A DNA stretch of 64,000 bases from Lepidostoma basale. Taxonomy: Eukaryota > Arthropoda > Insecta > Trichoptera > Lepidostomatidae. The notes under the pieces are model-generated. The model searched no databases, was not told the origin of the DNA, and was given only the letters and a program-made list of their open reading frames with translations. Made by a program: the position numbers and the translations under genes. The stretch spans positions 1,302,001-1,366,000 of the forward strand of contig JAHDVF020001350.1 in the NCBI GenBank assembly GCA_022606425.2, given 5' to 3'. Below are positions 59,598 to 64,000 of the stretch, piece after piece; the stretch's first letter is position 1; each line of letters opens with the position of its first letter.

Positions 59598-59689
59598 CCC
59601 ATTAATATTATACTCGTAGCAGAGCTTGGACTCGCACCCGGAGCCTTTCAGGGGTAGGACTTCTATGCTGTAGTCATCCGGGCGACGTC
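59598..59689 (-). CDS. FN3 receptor gene, exon 2
   Basis: The acceptor is TTTTCACAG and the donor is GGG|GTAAGA. The 92 nt encode GRRPDDYSIEVLPLKG followed by a Cys-containing stretch ending in YEYNING, and the exon ends at a codon boundary (phase 0). The D-x-Y-x-I-E-V segment is the usual C strand of an FN3 domain begun in exon 1. Two cysteines lie seven residues apart. The intron to exon 1 is about 4.2 kb and holds LINE, mariner and ribozyme-like repeats. Confidence 0.8.
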
Positions 59690-59699
59690 CTGTGAAAAT

Positions 59700-60300
59700 A
59701 AAAGATATTACTTTAAAAAAATCCAAAAATTAGTTAAACATCGCCTGAGTTAAACAAAATATCGAAAAGTACCCATATTTTTTATTTTTGTTTTAATTGA
59801 TTTAATATTCGAGTATATTCTTAAGAGAGCCAAATTTATTTCCAAAAATCATAATTTTGGAGTAGGATACAACTAGATACACTGAATAGTACTCGATAGA
59901 GCAATTTGGACGTTAAATCTAATCGTTTAGGATTTAGACATTTTTTTGTCAGGGTGTTCATTAAAAATATATTTCAATTTCTGGAAAGAGTCCTGCCTCA
60001 CTAACGTTGATATATTTGGGATCCTTCTGATATTTTGAAATGAGTCGTTTAAATGTTTTTCGTTTGTTTATGTCTCATTTGTGTTAAATATTATATAAAT
60101 AAATACCATATTATAAAACTCTTATTAATTGGTCAAAAAAACATTTTTATCATAAAAACTAAAATATTGTATGGTTGACTACATGTAAACAATAACCGTA
60201 GTACGTAGATGTTTTTTAAATTCCGATTTACATTCTTGACAGTGTCTTTAAAATACAGTTTTCAAAATACTGTTTATATATAAATGCGCATTTTCAAAGA
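59700..60300. other. AT-rich intron stretch, nothing recognised
   Basis: No motif or repeat recognised between receptor exon 2 and the element at 60.3 kb. Confidence 0.5.
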
Positions 60301-60304
60301 TAAT

Positions 60305-60375
60305 TTAAGCAGAAGTTGGAAGCAAGCTACCGAAACCGGTCGAAGCCATAAAACCGAATGTAATTAAAATAAATG
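60305..60375 (+). repeat. CCAGAAGA-class hammerhead-like motif
   Basis: AGCAGAAGTTGGAAGCAAGC then TACCGAAACCGGTCGAAGCC. GAAAC, ACCGGT and GTC are intact, the 5' box is CAGAAGT. Confidence 0.45.
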
Positions 60376-60960
60376 TATATTACAAAGAAACTTTTAATTT
60401 ATCTTTTTATTTTTATTATATCCAATGAACAAATCAACAAAATTAAAGTTTTTTTTTATCAGTCTTGAAATAGAATGGAACATATCAGGACATACAATTC
60501 ATTGGCCATAAGCTAGTAGCCATATATTTTTTTTAATTTTCGTTTTAAGATTAAATCTATTTGCTATCAATTTTTCCACAAAAGGCTTCTACTAAAATTA
60601 CCATGCAAAAAATATTGTTGTTGACAGAACCATGTAAATGTTTTTTTAAGCCTGTTGAATATTTTTTTGTATTTAGTATATATTTCTGGAAACAATTTTC
60701 TGCTTTGGTGGCGTCGGTTCCTGTACACGTGTAACATCTGTATTGTGTAACAAATACGTTTAGCTTTTAATAAAAGATATCTGGAATATGAATCTCAATT
60801 CTGGGGTAATACCATTTATATTAAGGAACATAAAGATGTTTTGGATAATACGTATCAACGTCAATAACGTATCAACGTCGAATAAGAACAAGAAAATATG
60901 TTTGCCTAAATCTGTTAATTAGGTTATCTATTCAAGAAATTTGTAATAAAATATAATGAC
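60376..60960. other. AT-rich stretch, nothing recognised
   Basis: No motif recognised. Confidence 0.45.
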
Positions 60961-60961
60961 T

Positions 60962-61660
60962 TAAACCAACTAATTAACCAATATACCGTCTCTTCAAAAT
61001 GGTAGGCAGATAAATAATAATTGACTCAATGTGGGTTGGGAGATTCTACCGCACCCGCTTTATTCACCAGACATGGTACCATCTGACTAACACTTGTTCA
61101 GATCCATGACGCATGTCTTAGAAGAGCAGCACTTCCATTCATATGCAGATGTTAAGAATTGGGTCGATGCCTGAATTACCTCAAAAGACGAGGCGTTTTT
61201 TCGATGCGGGATTCATGTATTGCCAGAATGATAGGAAAAAGTAGTCGCTAACGATGGATAATATTTCGATTGGTGTATTTTTTATTTAACTTTTCAAATA
61301 AATGCAATTTCCATACAAAAAATCGGACTGAACTTTCCGAAACACCTAATATTATATTTCTCCAATATTGTACTACCTTATATTCGTATCCTAATATTGG
61401 TATCCACCTAATATTGTATTTACGTCAATTTCTCCGACTCCTTGCGTATCCGACATTTAATATTTGATTGTTTCAATCTTGCCATGTTTTCCTCGGTCTT
61501 CGTCTATTTCCAGTTCCGTTTACGTCGTTTACAAATAATTTCTTCATTCATTCTTTCCATGTGTCCAAACTATCTTAATGATCCTTTCATTATTGTGTTC
61601 ATAACATTTTCATTCTTACTGCATTTAATTCTTATTTTATATTTACATTTTACATTCTCA
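60962..61660 (-). mobile_element. LINE family C copy split by a mariner fragment
   Basis: 60962-61020 has the inverted tail and AATATACCGTCTCTTCAAAA; 61410-61650 has ACGTCAATTTCTCCGACTCC, CTTGCCATGTTTTCCTCGGT and CTTTCCATGTGTCCAAACTA, decayed RGRPRKTWQD and FGHMER text. Confidence 0.72.
61021..61405 (+). pseudogene. mariner transposase C-terminal remnant
   Basis: Frame text LGWEILPHPLYSPDMVPSD stop HLFRSMTHVLEEQHFHSYAD then VKNWVDA stop ITSKDEAFFRCGIHVLPE. The PHP.YSPD..PSD block holds the third catalytic Asp. Two stops and no N-terminal part. After it, GGACTGAACTTTCCGAAACA may be the terminal repeat. It differs from the mariner at 20.4 kb. Confidence 0.82.
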
Positions 61661-61881
61661 CGTCTTAAATCCAAGGGTGAAAACATCAATTGATTAAACC
61701 TAGGATACAAGGAAGTACGCCAAAGAGTTGGTGTTAGTTTCCGAATTGAAGAGTGGCGTTTTGATTTATTGATATTTCTTACCGGTTCATTACATTCACT
61801 TTCAGAGTTCATATATTACAGGCATACAGTGGAAAGACTATATATACCTGTATAACCAATTGACAATATTAAGTTTAGCTA

Positions 61882-62338
61882 CTTCTTCTTTCTGTGTCAG
61901 GTTACCCCAACGTTGGCGATCACTGCAGCGAAGGCATATCTGTCCTACGCCACTTGGCACTCATTCCCAACTCTGCTAATTCCCGTCCATTCTCTTATAT
62001 TTCGCAGACAGGACAACTGCCTTCTACCAACTCCCCAACGTACCTCTATTTTACCCATTATTATCAGCCGAAAGAGGTGGTAATTTTTTCCCCTTAAATA
62101 CGAGACCTTTATAATTTTTCCACTTGAAAACAGCTCTTTATCGACATTGACTCTCTGTAGTACGTTTGCATTGCTGACCATAACTATCCACGGTATACGG
62201 AGTATTCCGCGATATATCCACATCTTAAACGCCTCCAACCGGTTCATTATGTTCACTCTCAGAGTTCAAGGGTCAGAGCCATGTAGTAGAACATACCATG
62301 TATAGCATTTAACAATTATTTGTCGAAGTTTAAAGCTT
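61882..62338 (-). mobile_element. LINE family B 3' end
   Basis: Minus frame 62256-61945: MNIMNRLEAFKMWIYRGILR, VSNANVLQRVNVDKELFSSG, HLFRLIIMGKIEVRWGVGRR and LSCLRNIREWTGISRVGNEC. The 3' end TCAGGTTACCCCAACGTTGG and a CTTCTTCTTT tail are complete. Confidence 0.87.
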
Positions 62339-62399
62339 AGATGGACACACTGACAACATTAAGTGTAAAAATACTATCTAAATGTTTTTATTGCAATTT

Positions 62400-62710
62400 T
62401 GAACGAGTTGTTGCTAGCGACCTGAAGTGAGATAAGGTAACATTTATTATTGACCTATCGGCGGTGTCCGCTGGGTTTCTTCCGCCACCCCGCCCCCTCT
62501 CCCCTTCCTACCCTTCCTGCTAGTGCTACGGAAGTCAAACAAAGCAAACACACTGCTGTCAAAGTGACAGCTGTCAATACTGATAAGGTAACCAATGTCC
62601 CTAGGACTAAAAATGGACTGAATACTGGTTCGCGTACTGCGAAAAGAGTTTCAAAGGGCAAGGGGGCTGATCTATATTACTGTTGATCATTGGTCCATTT
62701 ACCAACATAT
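62400..62710 (+). other. GC-rich stretch with a 78-codon frame of unknown nature
   Basis: Frame 62450-62686 starts TYRRCPLGFFRHPAPSPLPT and goes on Lys/Thr/Val-rich (VKVTAVNTDKVTNVPRTKNG). The composition differs from the neighbourhood and resembles the basic N-terminal part of some LINE ORF1 proteins, but no CCHC or other motif is present. Not recognised. Confidence 0.35.
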
Positions 62711-62814
62711 GATAGTTGGATAAAAATAATAATAAATCTAGTTTTAATTTTATTATATTATACTCGTGATTTGACTTTTTGGTGTGTGTATATATAAATG
62801 ACATACATGTTATT

Positions 62815-63298
62815 CGTATATAAAATAATAAAATGGCACTACACAATGGAGTTCTAGTGCCAACCCTCATGTATGGAAGTGAAGCTCGGAGCTGGCAAAA
62901 GAAGGATGAAAGCAGGATAAACGCCGTAGAAAAGAGATCACTAAGAAGAATGTGCGGGAAAACGTTGTATGATAGAATACCGAACGATGAAATAAGAGAG
63001 AAATGTAAAGCAAATGACTGCATCATGGATAAAATTAAAAAAGGATCTTTGAGATGGTTTGGACATATGGAACGAATGGATGAGAGAAGAATGGTTAAAA
63101 AGTTGTACACAAGCAGCGTGAGTGGAAAAAGAAGCCGAGGACGACCGAGAAAAACATGGCATGACCAAATTAATCGATAACTAAAAGGCAGCCACATTCG
63201 AAGTCAGAATAATCGACGTGCGTGCATGGTACGATGTATGAATGTAGAGGAAGCCCGAGAGGTATGCCAGGACAGAGCATTGTGGCAATCATAATATA
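62815..63298 (+). mobile_element. LINE family C, second subfamily, best copy
   Basis: Frame 62833-63180 without stop: LHNGVLVPTLMYGSEARSWQ, KKDESRINAVEKRSLRRMCG, CIMDKIKKGSLRWFGHMERM, MVKKLYTSSVSGKRSRGRPR and KTWHDQINR, then after a stop CMVRCMNVEEAREVCQDRAL. The 3' hairpin and tail are lost. It lies in the intron between receptor exons 1 and 2. Confidence 0.88.
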
Positions 63299-63334
63299 CA
63301 TAAGCAATAACCCGTACGGTTGGCGTCAAAGAAA

Positions 63335-63480
63335 GAGTACAAGAATTGAATTTTGAATACAAGAGAGGAAGAGAGGAATACTTCGATTCTCTGCGAAAGA
63401 AATTCAAAATGCACACGACGCGTATACCCGAGAACGTTTATGGATTATTTCGAAATTTGTGACATGCACCAATTTGTTAC
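63335..63480 (+). repeat. Repeat shared with 30820-30940
   Basis: GATTCTCTGCGAAAGAAATT and ATACCCGAGAACGTTTATGG; both copies follow a family C region. Nature unknown. Confidence 0.5.
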
Positions 63481-63764
63481 GGCAGAAACATGCCGCATCT
63501 AGAATTACAAAACTTGAATCTTTTTCAAAAATGATTTAAGCGGGATGGTACACACATTAACTTAAGCTTGAATATATATTTATTTAGAGAATGCAGAATA
63601 ACTCTGGTACTAAAACGATAAATTGAATTTTAATGACTTATTACTCGTTTCTCGATCAAATTCCGAAACTTATTAATATTGTATTCTACTAATATGTTTT
63701 TGATTAAATTATATTGAAAAGTATAAAAAAAAAACTTAAAAATATTGAGGAATAAGACATTTTT

Positions 63765-63850
63765 TTCTTGTCACCATAGCGGCGGCACTCGGGTAATACG
63801 GAAAGCCACGCGTGCCGCTTCTATGGCGGCACTCGAGTGCAAAGGGTTAA
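63765..63850. repeat. piggyBac-like terminus with subterminal repeat
   Basis: GCGGCGGCACTCGGGTAAT and ATGGCGGCACTCGAGTGCAA are repeats; the outer end GTGCAAAGGGTTAA, inverted TTAACCCTTTGCAC, fits a piggyBac-like end at a TTAA site. No transposase. Confidence 0.5.
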
Positions 63851-63926
63851 TATTCAACATTCTAGAGACACTTCTTCTATTATTTTGTTTGAGCATAATA
63901 ATTGGGGGGAATTTGAAATTTCTTAC

Positions 63927-64000
63927 CTTTTGGGGGCAGCCATGACACATTCAACTGCAGTTCTCCAGGCGCTTCGGGCGCGATGATTGGTTGCGCGCGC
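63927..64000 (-). CDS. FN3 receptor gene, exon 1 of 7 seen (5' part outside window)
   Basis: The frame encodes APEAPGELQLNVSWLPPKG, which has the Pro-rich lead-in and the V-S-W-x-P-P motif of a fibronectin type III A/B strand. The exon ends at a good donor (AAAG|GTAAGA on the minus strand) with one base left over (phase 1). It runs off the right edge, so its start is unknown. NVS is a potential N-glycosylation site, consistent with an extracellular domain. The leftover G joins the first two bases of the next exon to make Gly and keeps the frame open. Confidence 0.75.

Overview
The window looks like intronic and intergenic DNA of an insect nuclear genome. It is AT-rich and very gene-poor, and nearly every recognisable stretch derives from a transposable element. 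Non-LTR retrotransposon (LINE) tails of the kind common in insects dominate, and a Lepidoptera-like source is plausible but unproven. No bacterial gene organisation, CRISPR array, rRNA or bona fide tRNA gene was seen.

Host gene: seven short minus-strand exons (63927-64000, 59598-59689, 51113-51260, 50525-50678, 48831-49036, 47952-47983, 36975-37168) have AG acceptors and GT donors, and their phases join into one open frame of about 300 codons. The product has two fibronectin-III-like domains, a Cys-rich linker, a single transmembrane helix and the start of a basic cytoplasmic tail. It is the middle of a single-pass receptor gene; a Torso-like receptor tyrosine kinase is a guess only, because no kinase exon lies in the window. 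All elements between 37 and 64 kb sit in its introns.

LINE families, named here for reference. A: RTE-like, motif MLGISLRDR, often with (GAA)n tails. B: motif MNRLEAFEMWIYRR. C: motif LRRMCGKTLYDR, ending in a small CCCC/GGGG hairpin and a (TTAG)n tail; this is the most abundant. D: motif LRRILGP. E: motif TYGIETRADT. F: a single copy at 40.5 kb. G: CR1/L2-like with an (ATT)n tail, including one copy with an 1105-codon ORF at 32980-36297. H1 and H2: Jockey-like with (TGAAA)n or (ATTTG)n tails. Almost all are 5'-truncated and broken.

DNA elements: a mariner (DD34D) pseudogene, a second mariner fragment, hAT-type elements with 8-bp target duplications, a pogo/Tigger-like MITE, piggyBac-like ends and several inverted-repeat MITEs. 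tRNA-derived SINEs are scattered through the right half.

Most interesting signal: at least a dozen places on both strands carry the hammerhead-ribozyme core (CUGANGA, stem II, GAAA, a palindromic stem III, then GUH). Several distinct stem-II families show compensatory changes, and the cores often sit in the loop of a longer inverted repeat. This matches what is known of Penelope-like elements and metazoan retrozymes, but no Penelope reverse transcriptase is visible here.
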